Shown one piece after another: positions 1 through 9,008 of a stretch of 34,067 nucleotides of DNA. The notes beneath the pieces were generated by a model, which saw only the letters and a program-made list of their open reading frames with translations, did no database searches and was not told the DNA's origin. The DNA comes from Actinomycetes bacterium (GTDB lineage Bacteria; Actinomycetota; Acidimicrobiia; Acidimicrobiales; Ilumatobacteraceae). The stretch spans positions 1 through 34,067 of the forward strand of contig BJFW01000013.1 in the NCBI GenBank assembly GCA_014190095.1, given 5' to 3'. The position numbers were made by a program, and so were the translations under genes. Position 1 is the first letter of the stretch. Each line of letters starts with the position of its first letter.

Positions 1-393
1 TCTGAAGATATTGGTGTGGCCGATTCCCAAGCATTGGTGATTGCGGTTGCGGCGGCCCAAGCTGTAGATCATGTGGGGCTACCTGAAGCGCAACTCAACC
101 TTTCACAGTGCGCCGTCTACCTGGCTCGGGCACCAAAGAGCAATAGCTCGGCTCAAGCCATTTGGAACGCTCGAGCCGACATTCGTAACGGGGTAGACGT
201 TGAAGTTCCAGCACACCTGAGAGACGCGCATTACTCGGGCGCTCAAGAGATTGGGCACGGCGTGGGGTATCAATCGCCTCATAATGCTCAATTGCACGAT
301 GAAAAGGTGGAACAGGACTATTTACCTGCGCAAACTACAGGGCGGGCTGTTCCACAGATTCCGTACTATCGGCCGTCACAAAACGACCGCTAG
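1..393 (+). CDS. rarA: Replication-associated recombination protein RarA/MgsA, C-terminal part (5' partial)
   Basis: The reading frame is open from base 1 (SEDIGVADSQAL), so the start and the AAA+ ATPase core lie outside the window. What remains is the C-terminal tetramerisation region of the RarA/MgsA family: the ASEDIG-like segment, an LPEAQLNLSQCAVYLA helix, the stretch NSSAQAIWNARADI, then VPAHLRDAHY and a terminal Y-P-Q-I-P-Y-Y-like tail. RarA is a clamp-loader-like ATPase acting at stalled replication forks and single-stranded DNA gaps. In Actinomycetota rarA commonly sits just upstream of a small membrane protein gene and alaS, exactly as here. Family assignment rests on motif recognition of the C-terminus only. 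Confidence 0.85.
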   Translation, partial: SEDIGVADSQALVIAVAAAQAVDHVGLPEAQLNLSQCAVYLARAPKSNSSAQAIWNARADIRNGVDVEVPAHLRDAHYSGAQEIGHGVGYQSPHNAQLHDEKVEQDYLPAQTTGRAVPQIPYYRPSQNDR

Positions 394-426
394 TGCAAAG
401 CCCATGTGCATTGGAGGGATATCTCG

Positions 427-672
427 ATGATGAAGCGACTGTTTTGGTTTGTGCTCGGCGCGTTCGCCGGTGTCTTTGGTGTTCGTTATGCAAAGAATAA
501 AGCGCGAGAGGCTGCAGAGCAGTTGACCCCAGGCCAGATTGCTGCTGATGTTCTTGAAGGTGCTGTGAAGCTGGCGCAACAGGGCATGGAAATTGTGCGC
601 AATTTGCGCAAGGACGAAGAAGTCATTCATTTTGAGTCCGAATCGGTAACGATTACACAAAATCAGAATTAG
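427..672 (+). CDS. Small membrane-anchored protein of unknown function (DUF6167-like)
   Basis: An 81-residue protein with a single N-terminal hydrophobic segment (about residues 4-20, LFWFVLGAFAGVFGVRY). A basic patch (AKNKARE), an amphipathic helix (about 28-60) and a polar acidic tail follow. The ORF track starts at 406, but a GGAGGG Shine-Dalgarno at 413-418 points to the ATG pair at 427/430. Size, membrane anchor and position between rarA and alaS match the small DUF6167-type proteins found there in other Actinomycetota. That resemblance is from memory of the family and is tentative. The molecular function is unknown. The topology suggests a membrane-tethered helical protein with a cytoplasmic tail. 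Confidence 0.75.
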   Translation: MMKRLFWFVLGAFAGVFGVRYAKNKAREAAEQLTPGQIAADVLEGAVKLAQQGMEIVRNLRKDEEVIHFESESVTITQNQN

Positions 673-705
673 CCAGTAGGTATTGCCGAACTAGACTGTT
701 GGCAA
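669..705 (+). promoter_or_regulatory. Predicted promoter of alaS, probably leaderless
   Basis: TTAGCC (669-674), a 17-nt spacer and TAGACT (692-697) form a plausible -35/-10 pair. The -10 box ends 8 nt before the alaS ATG at 706, so the expected transcription start is at or next to the start codon. No Shine-Dalgarno is visible in front of alaS, which agrees with a leaderless message. The -35 overlaps the end of the preceding gene. Confidence 0.5.
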
Positions 706-3336
706 ATGTCTGGTTCACGGTCTCCAATTTCTACTGCAAATGATTTGCGCGAGTCGTTCTCTGGCTACTTCGCAGACAAGGGGCATTCGCGAGTTAAATC
801 AGCCAGTCTCATTCCTCATGATCCAACCGTGTTGTTCACCGTTGCGGGAATGGTTCCGTTCAAGCCATATTTTGTAGGCGACGAGCAAGCTCCTTATAGC
901 CGCGCGGTCACTGTGCAGAAATGTGCACGTGCGGGTGGCAAGCACAACGACTTAGACGATGTTGGTCGCACCAAGCGTCACTTGGTGTTTTTCGAAATGA
1001 TGGGCAACTTTTCGTTTGGCGATTATTTCAAGAGCGATGCCATTCCATGGTCGTGGGAACTTGTTACTGAAGTGTTTGGTTTTGATGGCGACCGTCTATG
1101 GATCACCGTTCATGAAAGCGATGATGAGGCAGAAGCAATTTGGCACGAAGAGGTTGGCGTGCCGATGGATCGCATTCAGCGACTCGGCGACAAAGACAAC
1201 TTTTGGCAAATGGGCGAGACAGGGCCATGTGGACCATGTTCAGAAATTCATATCGATCGTGGACCTTCATTTGGTCCGGAAGGTGGACCACTACACGATC
1301 CGCACGGCGATCGCTTTCTTGAATTTTGGAACTTGGTGTTCATGCAGTTCAACCAAGCAAAGGATGGATCGCGAACGCCATTGCCTAAACCGTCAATCGA
1401 CACGGGTGCCGGCTTAGAGCGCATTCTTGCGTTGATGCAAGGAACGGATTCCGTTTGGGAAACCGACGTGTTGTTCCCGCTCATTGAACAGGGACAATCT
1501 CTTACCAGTCGCAAGTATGAGATTGGTAACTATGAAGACCGCGATAGCTTCAGTCTGCGCGTCCTTGCAGAGCATGCTCGCTCGGCAACCATGCTCATTA
1601 ATGACGGCGTGTTTCCGTCCAATGAAAACCGTGGGTATGTATTGCGCCGCATTATTCGTCGCGCTGTTCGTCACGCCTATTTGTTGGGCACCGAGAAACT
1701 AGTAATGCCAAGGCTTTCCGAGACAGCAATTGACATTATGTCTGCGGCATATCCAGACTTGCTGGGTAATAAAGACTTCATTCTTGGAGTAATGACGAAA
1801 GAAGAAGAGCGCTTCCGTCAAACGTTGAAGACCGGGCTCACCATTCTGGAAGATGAACTCTCCAGCGGTTCACAAGAATTAGCCGGACCATCAGCCTTTT
1901 TGCTGCATGACACGTATGGCTTTCCACTCGAGCTCACGCAAGAAATTGCTGGTGAACGAAACGTTCGCGTAGACGTTGCGGGCTTCGAACAAGAAATGGG
2001 TGCTCAACGCGATCGCGCGAAGAGTGCTCGCAAGGGCGCAAAGGTTGGTGAAGCCACCATTGAGGCATATCGCCACGTCATGGAAACTCATGGCATTACC
2101 GAATTTGTCGGCTACGAGGAAACAGCATGCGAAGCCATTGTGCTCGCAGTCATTCCTGTGCAAGATGGCGAACAAGAAGACGTCGATGTATTCCTGGATG
2201 TCACTCCGTTCTATGCCGAAAGCGGTGGTCAAGTTGGCGACGTTGGCACCATCACCACATCGACTGGTGAAATAGAAGTGCTCGACACCATGTTTGCGCT
2301 ACCTGGCCTACGCAAGCACATTGGCAAAATCGTTCGCGGGTCCGTTACCGCCGGGCAAAGCGCTCGCGTGGAAATCAATGTTGCCGACCGAGACGCAACT
2401 CGTCGTAATCACACGGCAACCCACATTCTGCACTGGGCATTGCGCGAGGTGCTTGGCGAGCACGTGAAACAGGCTGGTTCGCTTGTATCTCCAGACCGCT
2501 TGCGCTTTGACTTCAGCCACTACGCCGCAGTGAGCGCACAAGAAATTGAACGAATCGAACGACTTGCAAACGAGCAGGTGTTCGCAAACTCTGTAACGAA
2601 GAATTACGAGACATCAAAAGACGAAGCAACAGCCGCCGGGGCAATTGCATTCTTTGGCGACAAGTACGGAGACACCGTGCGTGTTCTGGAAGCAGGGAAG
2701 ACATTCGAACTGTGCGGAGGAACGCACGTCAAGGCAACAGGCGATATCGGAATCATCAAAGTCATTTCCGAGTCGTCAATCGGATCCAACTTGCGTCGTA
2801 TCGAAGCGGTTACAGGCGAGAACACCTTTAACTATTTGCTCGAGACCACACGAACCTTGACTGAAGCGGCCGAACTTCTTGGCACGCAGCCGAGCGACAT
2901 CATGTCCACGGTGCAGCGCAAACTCGATGAAGTGAAATCGCTATCGGATGAAATCAAGCAACTGCGATCTGCGCAGGCTCGCTCACGTGCGGGCGAGTTG
3001 GTTGCTCAGGCAACGAACGGGCAGGTTGTTGCACGGGTGGATGGTATTTCGCCAAACGATTTGCGCGAACTTGCACTTGCCATTCGTCAGAGCCCAACCA
3101 TCCAAGCCGTAGTACTTGGTGGAGTCACTGACACAGGTGGTGTTGCTTTGGTTGCAGCTGTTGGTAACGGACTCGACGTTGCTGCTGGTGAGCTCATTAA
3201 AGATGCTGCAAAAGCAGTAGGTGGCGGTGGCGGTGGCAAGGGCGATATCGCAACTGCTGGCGGAAAGAATCCGGCTGCATTGGATGAAGCACTCAATTTG
3301 GCACGTGCTGCCTTGGGCAGGGTGTCTGGTTCATAA
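706..3336 (+). CDS. alaS: Alanyl-tRNA synthetase
   Basis: This 876-residue protein has the normal length and architecture for AlaRS, which charges tRNA-Ala in the cytoplasm. The class II catalytic core is N-terminal, with the typical opening (YFADKGHSRVKSASLIP) and the segment MVPFKPYF. An anticodon-independent tRNA-recognition region follows. The editing domain carries the zinc-binding HxxxH (H569, H573) and CxxxH (C670, H674 in CGGTHV) motifs that hydrolyse mischarged Ser/Gly-tRNA-Ala. The C-terminal C-Ala domain ends in a glycine run (GGGGGGKGDIATAGGK) typical of the family. The start is ATG 706, with a -10-like box just upstream and no SD. ruvX begins 1 nt after its stop, so the two are cotranscribed. 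Confidence 0.98.
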   Translation: MSGSRSPISTANDLRESFSGYFADKGHSRVKSASLIPHDPTVLFTVAGMVPFKPYFVGDEQAPYSRAVTVQKCARAGGKHNDLDDVGRTKRHLVFFEMMGNFSFGDYFKSDAIPWSWELVTEVFGFDGDRLWITVHESDDEAEAIWHEEVGVPMDRIQRLGDKDNFWQMGETGPCGPCSEIHIDRGPSFGPEGGPLHDPHGDRFLEFWNLVFMQFNQAKDGSRTPLPKPSIDTGAGLERILALMQGTDSVWETDVLFPLIEQGQSLTSRKYEIGNYEDRDSFSLRVLAEHARSATMLINDGVFPSNENRGYVLRRIIRRAVRHAYLLGTEKLVMPRLSETAIDIMSAAYPDLLGNKDFILGVMTKEEERFRQTLKTGLTILEDELSSGSQELAGPSAFLLHDTYGFPLELTQEIAGERNVRVDVAGFEQEMGAQRDRAKSARKGAKVGEATIEAYRHVMETHGITEFVGYEETACEAIVLAVIPVQDGEQEDVDVFLDVTPFYAESGGQVGDVGTITTSTGEIEVLDTMFALPGLRKHIGKIVRGSVTAGQSARVEINVADRDATRRNHTATHILHWALREVLGEHVKQAGSLVSPDRLRFDFSHYAAVSAQEIERIERLANEQVFANSVTKNYETSKDEATAAGAIAFFGDKYGDTVRVLEAGKTFELCGGTHVKATGDIGIIKVISESSIGSNLRRIEAVTGENTFNYLLETTRTLTEAAELLGTQPSDIMSTVQRKLDEVKSLSDEIKQLRSAQARSRAGELVAQATNGQVVARVDGISPNDLRELALAIRQSPTIQAVVLGGVTDTGGVALVAAVGNGLDVAAGELIKDAAKAVGGGGGGKGDIATAGGKNPAALDEALNLARAALGRVSGS

Positions 3337-3337
3337 C

Positions 3338-3775
3338 GTGCGCGCACTCGGGATTGATCTCGGGAGTAAGCGAATTGGTGTCGCAACGAGCGACCGAAGT
3401 GGAACTATCGCGACACCATTGACGGTGTTGCAACGAAGCGGATCGCGTGAAGCCGACTATCGAGCAATTGCTCATTTGGTGACTGAATATGAAATTGAAT
3501 GCGTTGTTGTTGGGCTCCCATTACATATGAATGGAACTCTTGGCGATGCGGCAAAGTCTGCCATCGCTGAAGTGGAGCAGTTGACTAGCGTGTTGAATGT
3601 GCCAGTTCTCACCTTTGATGAACGTCGGACGACGGTAACTGCAGACAGCATTTTGAAGGAGCAAAACGTGAATGCACAGAATCGTCGCAAGGTGATTGAC
3701 AAGGTTGCTGCCGCAGTCATGTTGCAGTCATGGCTTGATGGCAGAAAGATGATGGAAGATCCAACACGTGATTGA
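3338..3775 (+). CDS. ruvX: YqgF/RuvX family putative pre-16S rRNA nuclease / Holliday junction resolvase
   Basis: The ORF track begins at 3221 inside alaS. The family N-terminus (V/MRALGIDLGSKRIGVA) starts at GTG 3338, one base after the alaS stop, giving 145 residues, the usual YqgF length. The RNase H-like fold is shown by the first catalytic aspartate (D7 in GIDLGSKR), VVVGLPLHMNGT in the middle, TFDERRTTVTA, and the late catalytic-aspartate region DKVAAAVMLQSWLD. In E. coli YqgF matures the 16S rRNA 5' end; the Holliday-junction role is a legacy assignment. The gene follows alaS in many bacteria. Its last 8 bases overlap the start of mltG, implying translational coupling. Confidence 0.93.
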   Translation: MRALGIDLGSKRIGVATSDRSGTIATPLTVLQRSGSREADYRAIAHLVTEYEIECVVVGLPLHMNGTLGDAAKSAIAEVEQLTSVLNVPVLTFDERRTTVTADSILKEQNVNAQNRRKVIDKVAAAVMLQSWLDGRKMMEDPTRD

Positions 3776-4967
3776 TCCACTGATCAAGTTTCGCAATACT
3801 GAGGATCAACCTGCCGAAAACTGGTACGACGATCCCTGGGATAGCCCGGATGCGTTGCATCGTTCAGATCAACTAGAAGTAGATGAATTACCGAATGATT
3901 TTCGGAGTTTGTCACGACCGATGCTCATGGTTTCCATTGCGGTCGCAGCAGTCACATTGTTAATGGGGGCTATTGGCTGGTGGTACGTGCACCAAGTCAA
4001 TCCATCTGGCAAAGGTGACCCGCAATCGTTCACTATTGTCGAGGGCGACACTATTGAATCGGTTAGTCAACGACTTGCAGATGATGGTTTCGTTTCAAGT
4101 GCGAGTGTGTTCTCCTGGTATGTGTCGCGCAAAGGTGGGGTTGAATTAATCCCCGGTTACTACACCATCGCGCCAAAAGATCACATGGGCAACATCATGG
4201 CGGTGCTGAAGACCCCGCCATCGGCCACCTATCAGAAGGTGACATTCCCGGAGGGTTACACCATTTCACAAATGGGAGCACGTCTTGCTGAAAAGACGTT
4301 GAGGTTAAACGCAGATCAATTCGTTGCAATGGCCAATGATCCATCAATTGAAACGCCGTATCGCCCCGATGGTCAAACTTCTTTAGAAGGCTTGCTGTTC
4401 CCCGACACGTATCAAATTTCAAACGATCAAAACGAGAAGCAGGTGGTGCAACAACTTGCCAAGCAAATGGTCAGGGTCGCATCTCAAGAGGGGATTGACG
4501 ATTCCCAAGCCAAAGTGGGTTTATCGCCATACAAAGTATTGATTATCGCTTCGATGATTGAGCGAGAAGCAAAGGTAGAAGCTGATCGTGCAAAGATTGC
4601 TCGGGTCATTTACAACCGTCTTGAAATCAAGATGTTGCTGCAGATAGATGCAACGTTGCTGTACAACGCACCAGCAGACGCTGATTTTGCAACGCTGAAG
4701 GCGGCTGACACCCCGTACAACACCTATCTATATAAAGGCTTGCCACCAACACCAATTGCTAATCCTGGTCGAGCGTCAATCATTGCGGCATTGAACCCTG
4801 CGCCGAACCCTGCTGGTACCGATCCGCTGTGCGCAAATGTTCCAAAGCCGTGTCGTTACTTGTACTACGTACTGTCGGATAAAGATGGCGGACATGCTTT
4901 TGCCGTAACACTTGATCAGCACGAAGCCAATGTAGAGACTGCACGGCAAGCTGGACTGTTGCCGTGA
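3768..4967 (+). CDS. mltG: Endolytic murein transglycosylase MltG (YceG-like)
   Basis: A 399-residue protein with a polar cytoplasmic N-terminus (1-50), one transmembrane helix (about 52-74, LMVSIAVAAVTLLMGAIGWWY) and a large extracytoplasmic domain. The latter begins with a LysM-like segment (FTIVEGDTIESVSQRLADDG) followed by the YceG catalytic domain. The catalytic glutamate is predicted as E265 in IASMIEREAKVE. LFPDTYQI, NPGRASIIAALNPAPNP and the terminal LYYVLSDKDGGHAFA are also family hallmarks. MltG cleaves nascent glycan strands near the membrane and helps set their length. The GTG start at 3768 overlaps ruvX by 8 nt, and the end overlaps aroE by 4 nt (GTGA). The ruvX-mltG-aroE order is common in Actinomycetota. 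Confidence 0.95.
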   Translation: MIDPLIKFRNTEDQPAENWYDDPWDSPDALHRSDQLEVDELPNDFRSLSRPMLMVSIAVAAVTLLMGAIGWWYVHQVNPSGKGDPQSFTIVEGDTIESVSQRLADDGFVSSASVFSWYVSRKGGVELIPGYYTIAPKDHMGNIMAVLKTPPSATYQKVTFPEGYTISQMGARLAEKTLRLNADQFVAMANDPSIETPYRPDGQTSLEGLLFPDTYQISNDQNEKQVVQQLAKQMVRVASQEGIDDSQAKVGLSPYKVLIIASMIEREAKVEADRAKIARVIYNRLEIKMLLQIDATLLYNAPADADFATLKAADTPYNTYLYKGLPPTPIANPGRASIIAALNPAPNPAGTDPLCANVPKPCRYLYYVLSDKDGGHAFAVTLDQHEANVETARQAGLLP

Positions 4968-5785
4968 AATTGAAAACCATTGCTGCTGTACTCGGATCAC
5001 CAGTTACGCAGAGCCTTTCGCCGGCAATTCATAACGCAGCTTTTGCACGAATGTCCAAGCCATGGCGTTATGTCGCTATTGATGTGGAAGCACAGTATTT
5101 TGAAGAAGAGGTATTCGCTGCTCGGGATGCTGGCATGCTCGGATTGAGCATCACCATGCCTCATAAAGACGCTGCGTTTGCTCTTGTGCAGAATCGTGAT
5201 GAGATTGCACAGCGCTCTGGGTCGGTGAACACCATTGTTTTTAGCGACACTGGCGCACTACGCGGAGCGAACACTGACGGTGACGGCTGTTGCGATGCGC
5301 TCGTTCGCGAGGATGCAATCATTGAAGGAAGTCGTGCAGTGGTGATAGGAGCAGGTGGTACCGCGAGAGCAGTAGTTGCTGCGCTTGGACAACGCGGAGC
5401 AGCAGATATTGCCGTTGTTAACCGCACGGAATCGCGAGCAAGCGAAGCAAGTGAGTGTGCAGATGTTGCACGTGTGGGAACTGAAAGTGATATTGCCGAT
5501 GCAACGTTGCTCATCAACACCACATCAGTCGGAATGGGAACAAACGATTCGCCTGTAAGTGCGACATTTATTCACAGTGCGCTAACAGTTCTTGACGCGG
5601 TGTATCACCCTCTAGAAACTGCATTTCTTACTCAGGCACGACAAGCAGGGGCACGCACCGTTGATGGTCTATGGATGTTGATTTGTCAGGCAATTCGACA
5701 AGAAGAACTGTGGTGTGGAATGACTCCAGACCCGCAAGTGATGCGCGACGCAGCGCTCTTTACACTTGCGCAACGTACGTCGTAA
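4964..5785 (+). CDS. aroE: Shikimate dehydrogenase (NADP+)
   Basis: A 273-residue enzyme that reduces 3-dehydroshikimate to shikimate. The substrate-binding N-terminal domain shows SLSPAIHNAAF (residues 17-27) and SITMPHKDAA with the catalytic lysine K68. The paired aspartate is D105 in GANTDGDG. The Rossmann domain has VVIGAGGTARAVVAAL followed by NRTESRA, an arginine-bearing loop consistent with NADPH preference. INTTSVGM and a C-terminal QAIRQEELW helix complete the fold. The GTG start overlaps the mltG stop (GTGA). A 42-nt gap with its own -10-like box separates it from aroC. Confidence 0.96.
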   Translation: MKLKTIAAVLGSPVTQSLSPAIHNAAFARMSKPWRYVAIDVEAQYFEEEVFAARDAGMLGLSITMPHKDAAFALVQNRDEIAQRSGSVNTIVFSDTGALRGANTDGDGCCDALVREDAIIEGSRAVVIGAGGTARAVVAALGQRGAADIAVVNRTESRASEASECADVARVGTESDIADATLLINTTSVGMGTNDSPVSATFIHSALTVLDAVYHPLETAFLTQARQAGARTVDGLWMLICQAIRQEELWCGMTPDPQVMRDAALFTLAQRTS

Positions 5786-5814
5786 TTGTCCCGATTCCTG
5801 AGGTGGGGCACGGG

Positions 5815-5827
5815 TAGCCTGTAGGGC
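5815..5827 (+). promoter_or_regulatory. Predicted -10 box of aroC, probably leaderless
   Basis: TAGCCT (5815-5820) lies 7 nt before the aroC ATG at 5828, so transcription should start at or within a base or two of the A of ATG. No convincing -35 is visible at standard spacing and there is no Shine-Dalgarno. The same TANNNT-N6-8-ATG arrangement recurs elsewhere in the window. Confidence 0.45.
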
Positions 5828-6991
5828 ATGTTGCGTTATCTCACTGCAGGTGAAAGCCACGGCCAAGCGTTGGTCGTCATTGTCGAAGGCCTTCCTGCAG
5901 GCATGAAGGTGACTGCCGAAGACATTCAAGCTGAACTTGGTCGTCGCCGTCTTGGTTACGGTCGCGGTCCCCGGCAACGTTTCGAGCAAGACGAGATTGT
6001 GCTGATTGGTGGAATTCGTCATGGTCGCACATTGGGGTCTCCAATTGCCATAGAAATCAAGAATTCTGAATGGTTTCGTAGCGATGTGTGGCACGAAGAA
6101 ATGTCTCCCGCTCCAGGAGCCACAAAGAAGCCACTGACCCAACCGCGGCCAGGTCACGCCGATCTCACTGGCATGCAGAAGTACGGGTTCACCGATGCGC
6201 GCGACGTGTTGGAACGGGCAAGTGCACGTGAAACCGCAGCACGAGTAGTTGCCGGCGCGCTTGCCAAGTTGTTATTGAAAGAGATTGGCGTCGATATTTT
6301 GTCGCACGTAACCCAGATGGGATCAGCAAAGTCTGAATCAAACGCCAGGCCAACGATTAACGATTTACCGGTTGTAGATGCGTCGCCAGTTCGTGCGTTT
6401 AACAAAGAAGCAGAACTTGCCATGATCACCGAGATTGAAGCTGCCGCCAAAGATGGTGACAGCCTCGGCGGAATTGTTGAAGTGCTTGCGTATGGTTTGC
6501 CAGTAGGGCTGGGTAGCTATGTGCATTGGGATCGTAAAATTGATGGTCTGCTTGCACAGGCAATCATGAGTATCCAAGCGGTCAAAGGTGTTGAAATCGG
6601 TGATGGTTTCGAAGTAGCGGGTCGACGGGGAAGTATGGCGCATGACGCAATTTCGTGGGACGCTGACACCAATTCGTATCGTCGCGAAACAACTCTTGCT
6701 GGTGGAACTGAAGGGGGAATGACCACGGGTGAACTTATGGTGGTTCGCGCTGCTATGAAACCACTTGCCACGTTGAATAGGCCAACACTCAAGACCATCG
6801 ACACGGTGTCAAAAGAGGAAACTGTGAGTTTCAAAGAGCGCACCGACGTTACAGCCGTGCCTGCCATGGGTGTCGTCGCCGAAACTATGGTTGCGCTTGT
6901 GTTGGCAACAGAAGCACAGCGCAAGTTCGGTGGAGACTCAGTTGCAGAATTTGTTCGCAATGCGGCGTTCTATGCTGCATCAATCCAGTGA
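5828..6991 (+). CDS. aroC: Chorismate synthase
   Basis: A 387-residue FMN-dependent enzyme converting EPSP to chorismate, the last common step of aromatic biosynthesis. Family signatures are present in order: the N-terminal YLTAGESHGQALVVIVEGLP, an arginine-rich segment (GRRRLGYGRGPRQR), GIRHGRTLGSPI, RPGHADL, RASARETAARV, and the late WDADTNSYRRETTLAGGTEG and MVVRAAMKP. Length is normal. It begins at ATG 5828 and its TGA overlaps the aroK GTG by 4 nt. It is the first gene of a tight aroC-aroK-aroB-aroQ run. Confidence 0.97.
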   Translation: MLRYLTAGESHGQALVVIVEGLPAGMKVTAEDIQAELGRRRLGYGRGPRQRFEQDEIVLIGGIRHGRTLGSPIAIEIKNSEWFRSDVWHEEMSPAPGATKKPLTQPRPGHADLTGMQKYGFTDARDVLERASARETAARVVAGALAKLLLKEIGVDILSHVTQMGSAKSESNARPTINDLPVVDASPVRAFNKEAELAMITEIEAAAKDGDSLGGIVEVLAYGLPVGLGSYVHWDRKIDGLLAQAIMSIQAVKGVEIGDGFEVAGRRGSMAHDAISWDADTNSYRRETTLAGGTEGGMTTGELMVVRAAMKPLATLNRPTLKTIDTVSKEETVSFKERTDVTAVPAMGVVAETMVALVLATEAQRKFGGDSVAEFVRNAAFYAASIQ

Positions 6992-7524
6992 ATGCACGCC
7001 ACGCAATCGTTTTGGTTGGATTAATGGGGTCAGGTAAATCCACTGTCGGAAAGCGAATTGCACAACAACTCGGCTATGAATTCGCTGATTCAGATGACCT
7101 TGTCGCAACTACTGCGGGAAAGTCAGTGCGAGACATATTCTCCCAAGATGGAGAAGCCGTGTTTCGCAAGATTGAAGGCGATGCAATTCGGTCAGTCCTT
7201 GCTGATGGAAAGTCGCCTATCGTGCTCGCAACTGGCGGTGGTGCGGTGATTTCAAGCGAGAACCGCAGGATCATTTCTGATCATGCATCGCATGTGGTGT
7301 GGCTTGATGCTTCAGTCGATGATTTAGTAGTGCGCACGAAATCGGGCGCAGCGCGACCACTACTGGATGGTGATGCAAGCAAAACGCTGCAGTCACTCAG
7401 TGATCAACGTTCGGCTTGGTATGAAGAAGTTGCAACACTGCGCATCGATACGCGTGGAAAATCCGTAACCAAAGTGTGCTCGGCAGTACTTGAGGCAATA
7501 CATGCAGGTGCGAATAATGAGTAA
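6988..7524 (+). CDS. aroK: Shikimate kinase
   Basis: A 178-residue P-loop kinase phosphorylating shikimate at the 3-hydroxyl. The Walker A motif is GLMGSGKST (residues 11-19). DSDDLV supplies the substrate-binding aspartate, FRKIEGDAI the arginine, and ATGGGAV is the shikimate-binding glycine motif; the lid arginine falls in AARPLL. The start is GTG 6988 within the aroC stop (GTGA). Its 3' end overlaps the chosen aroB start by 8 nt. Confidence 0.95.
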   Translation: MNARHAIVLVGLMGSGKSTVGKRIAQQLGYEFADSDDLVATTAGKSVRDIFSQDGEAVFRKIEGDAIRSVLADGKSPIVLATGGGAVISSENRRIISDHASHVVWLDASVDDLVVRTKSGAARPLLDGDASKTLQSLSDQRSAWYEEVATLRIDTRGKSVTKVCSAVLEAIHAGANNE

Positions 7525-8551
7525 TCAACAGGTTGTTCGTGTCGAATTGGGTGAGCGTTCCTACAACGTCGTAATCGGGTCTGGTGTGCGCACGCAAATT
7601 GCCAGCATGGTGCCAAGCGCGGCGAAACGTGCGGTCATCATTACCCAAGCAACCATTCCTTTTTCAGTAGAGGAGAGTTTGGTGGCAGCGGGGATTTCTA
7701 CCCGCACAATCAATATCGGTCTTGGAGAAGAATTCAAATCGCTTTCAACTATCGAAATGATCTTGCGCGAATGCGCACAGTTTGGACTTACGCGCAACGA
7801 TGTCATCATCGGCGTTGGTGGTGGCATGGTTACTGACATTGCCGGTTTTGCGGCGTCTGCTTGGCACCGCGGAATCGCAGTGGTTCATGTGTCTACAACT
7901 CTTGTTGGCATGGTCGATGCTGCCATTGGTGGAAAGACGGGTGTCAACCTTGCAGAAGGCAAGAACCTGGTTGGTGCCTTTTGGCAGCCACGTGGTGTGC
8001 TGTGTGATACTGACGCTCTCGCCAGTTTGAGCCCACGTGAAACACGATGCGGAAATGGCGAAATGGCCAAGTATCACTTCCTCACCGGCGACGACCTGCT
8101 CAGTCTCGATCTCAACTCGCGAATTGCGCGATGCGTGCAAATTAAAGCCGACATCGTTGGATCAGACGAGCGCGAAGGCGGTCGTCGCATGTTGCTGAAC
8201 TATGGCCACACTCTTGCGCATGCACTAGAGATCGCCACCGATTTCTCGGTCGCTCATGGCGAGGCTGTGGCTATCGGGTTGGTCTACGCAGCACTGCTTG
8301 CACGCGAACTTGGCCGAATCGACGACCAACGCGTGGTCCAGCACCGTCAAGTTGTGGAAGGTGAGTATGGCTTGTCATGTGCGTTGCCTGCAGGTGTTTC
8401 GCACGATGAACTCATTGCATTGATGCACAGCGATAAAAAGGCTCTCAGTGGATTGACGTTTGTGCTTGATGGCAGCAATGGTGTCGAGCCGGTATCGCCA
8501 GTAAGCGTGGACGCTGTTCGCTCGGCGCTTAGCCGTATGGAAGTACGCTAG
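7517..8551 (+). CDS. aroB: 3-dehydroquinate synthase
   Basis: This NAD- and metal-dependent enzyme converts DAHP to 3-dehydroquinate. The ORF track starts at a TTG at 7490, but the ATG at 7517 (MSNQQVVRVELGERSYNV) overlaps the aroK stop by 8 nt and gives a normal N-terminus and 344 residues; ATG 7502 is an alternative. NAD-binding GVGGGMVTDIAGFAA, DAAIGGKTGVNL, the GNGEMAKYHF segment, the metal-binding NYGHTLAHALE and the histidine in HGEAVAIGLVYAA are all visible, as is a C-terminal DKKA. It sits between aroK and aroQ. Confidence 0.95.
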   Translation: MSNQQVVRVELGERSYNVVIGSGVRTQIASMVPSAAKRAVIITQATIPFSVEESLVAAGISTRTINIGLGEEFKSLSTIEMILRECAQFGLTRNDVIIGVGGGMVTDIAGFAASAWHRGIAVVHVSTTLVGMVDAAIGGKTGVNLAEGKNLVGAFWQPRGVLCDTDALASLSPRETRCGNGEMAKYHFLTGDDLLSLDLNSRIARCVQIKADIVGSDEREGGRRMLLNYGHTLAHALEIATDFSVAHGEAVAIGLVYAALLARELGRIDDQRVVQHRQVVEGEYGLSCALPAGVSHDELIALMHSDKKALSGLTFVLDGSNGVEPVSPVSVDAVRSALSRMEVR

Positions 8552-8555
8552 AGCT

Positions 8556-9008
8556 ATGGCAGCAGCAACCAAGCGCGTATTGCTACTCAATGGCCCCAAC
8601 CTCAATTTGTTGGGAGAGCGTGAGCCTGCGGTGTACGGAACTGCAACTCTGGCTGACCATGTTGCAGCAGCAACCCAAGTTGCAGGCGAAGTTGGGCTCG
8701 TAGTCGACAGTTTGCAGTCAAACAGTTCGTCAGAATTGGTCAACGCCATACATTCGGCGCGCAAAACTCACGACGCAATCGTCATTAATCCTGGCGCGTT
8801 CACGCATTATGCCTGGAGTATTCATGATGCACTTGCGGCGTTTAGCGGACCGGTGATCGAAGTGCACATTTCCAATCCAAGTAGCCGCGAATCGTGGCGC
8901 CATGAAAGCGTTGTTGCTCCAGTTGCATCAGGCACCATCGCTGGGTTCGGTGGAATTGGCTATGTGCTTGCCATTCAAGCAGTAGCGCGAATACTCGCAG
9001 CAAAGTAA
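8556..9008 (+). CDS. aroQ: 3-dehydroquinate dehydratase, type II
   Basis: A 150-residue type II dehydroquinase that dehydrates 3-dehydroquinate to 3-dehydroshikimate. It opens with LLLNGPNLNLLGERE. Predicted active-site residues are R22, Y27, N78 and H84 (INPGAFTHY), E102 and H104 (EVHIS), and R111 and R115 (SSRESWRHES), all matching the family. One oddity is the usually conserved Q-S-N-H-E-G-E-L segment, which here reads QSNSSSEL (residues 54-61). The catalytic residues are intact, so the enzyme should be active. ATG 8556 is 4 nt after the aroB stop. Confidence 0.95.
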   Translation: MAAATKRVLLLNGPNLNLLGEREPAVYGTATLADHVAAATQVAGEVGLVVDSLQSNSSSELVNAIHSARKTHDAIVINPGAFTHYAWSIHDALAAFSGPVIEVHISNPSSRESWRHESVVAPVASGTIAGFGGIGYVLAIQAVARILAAK

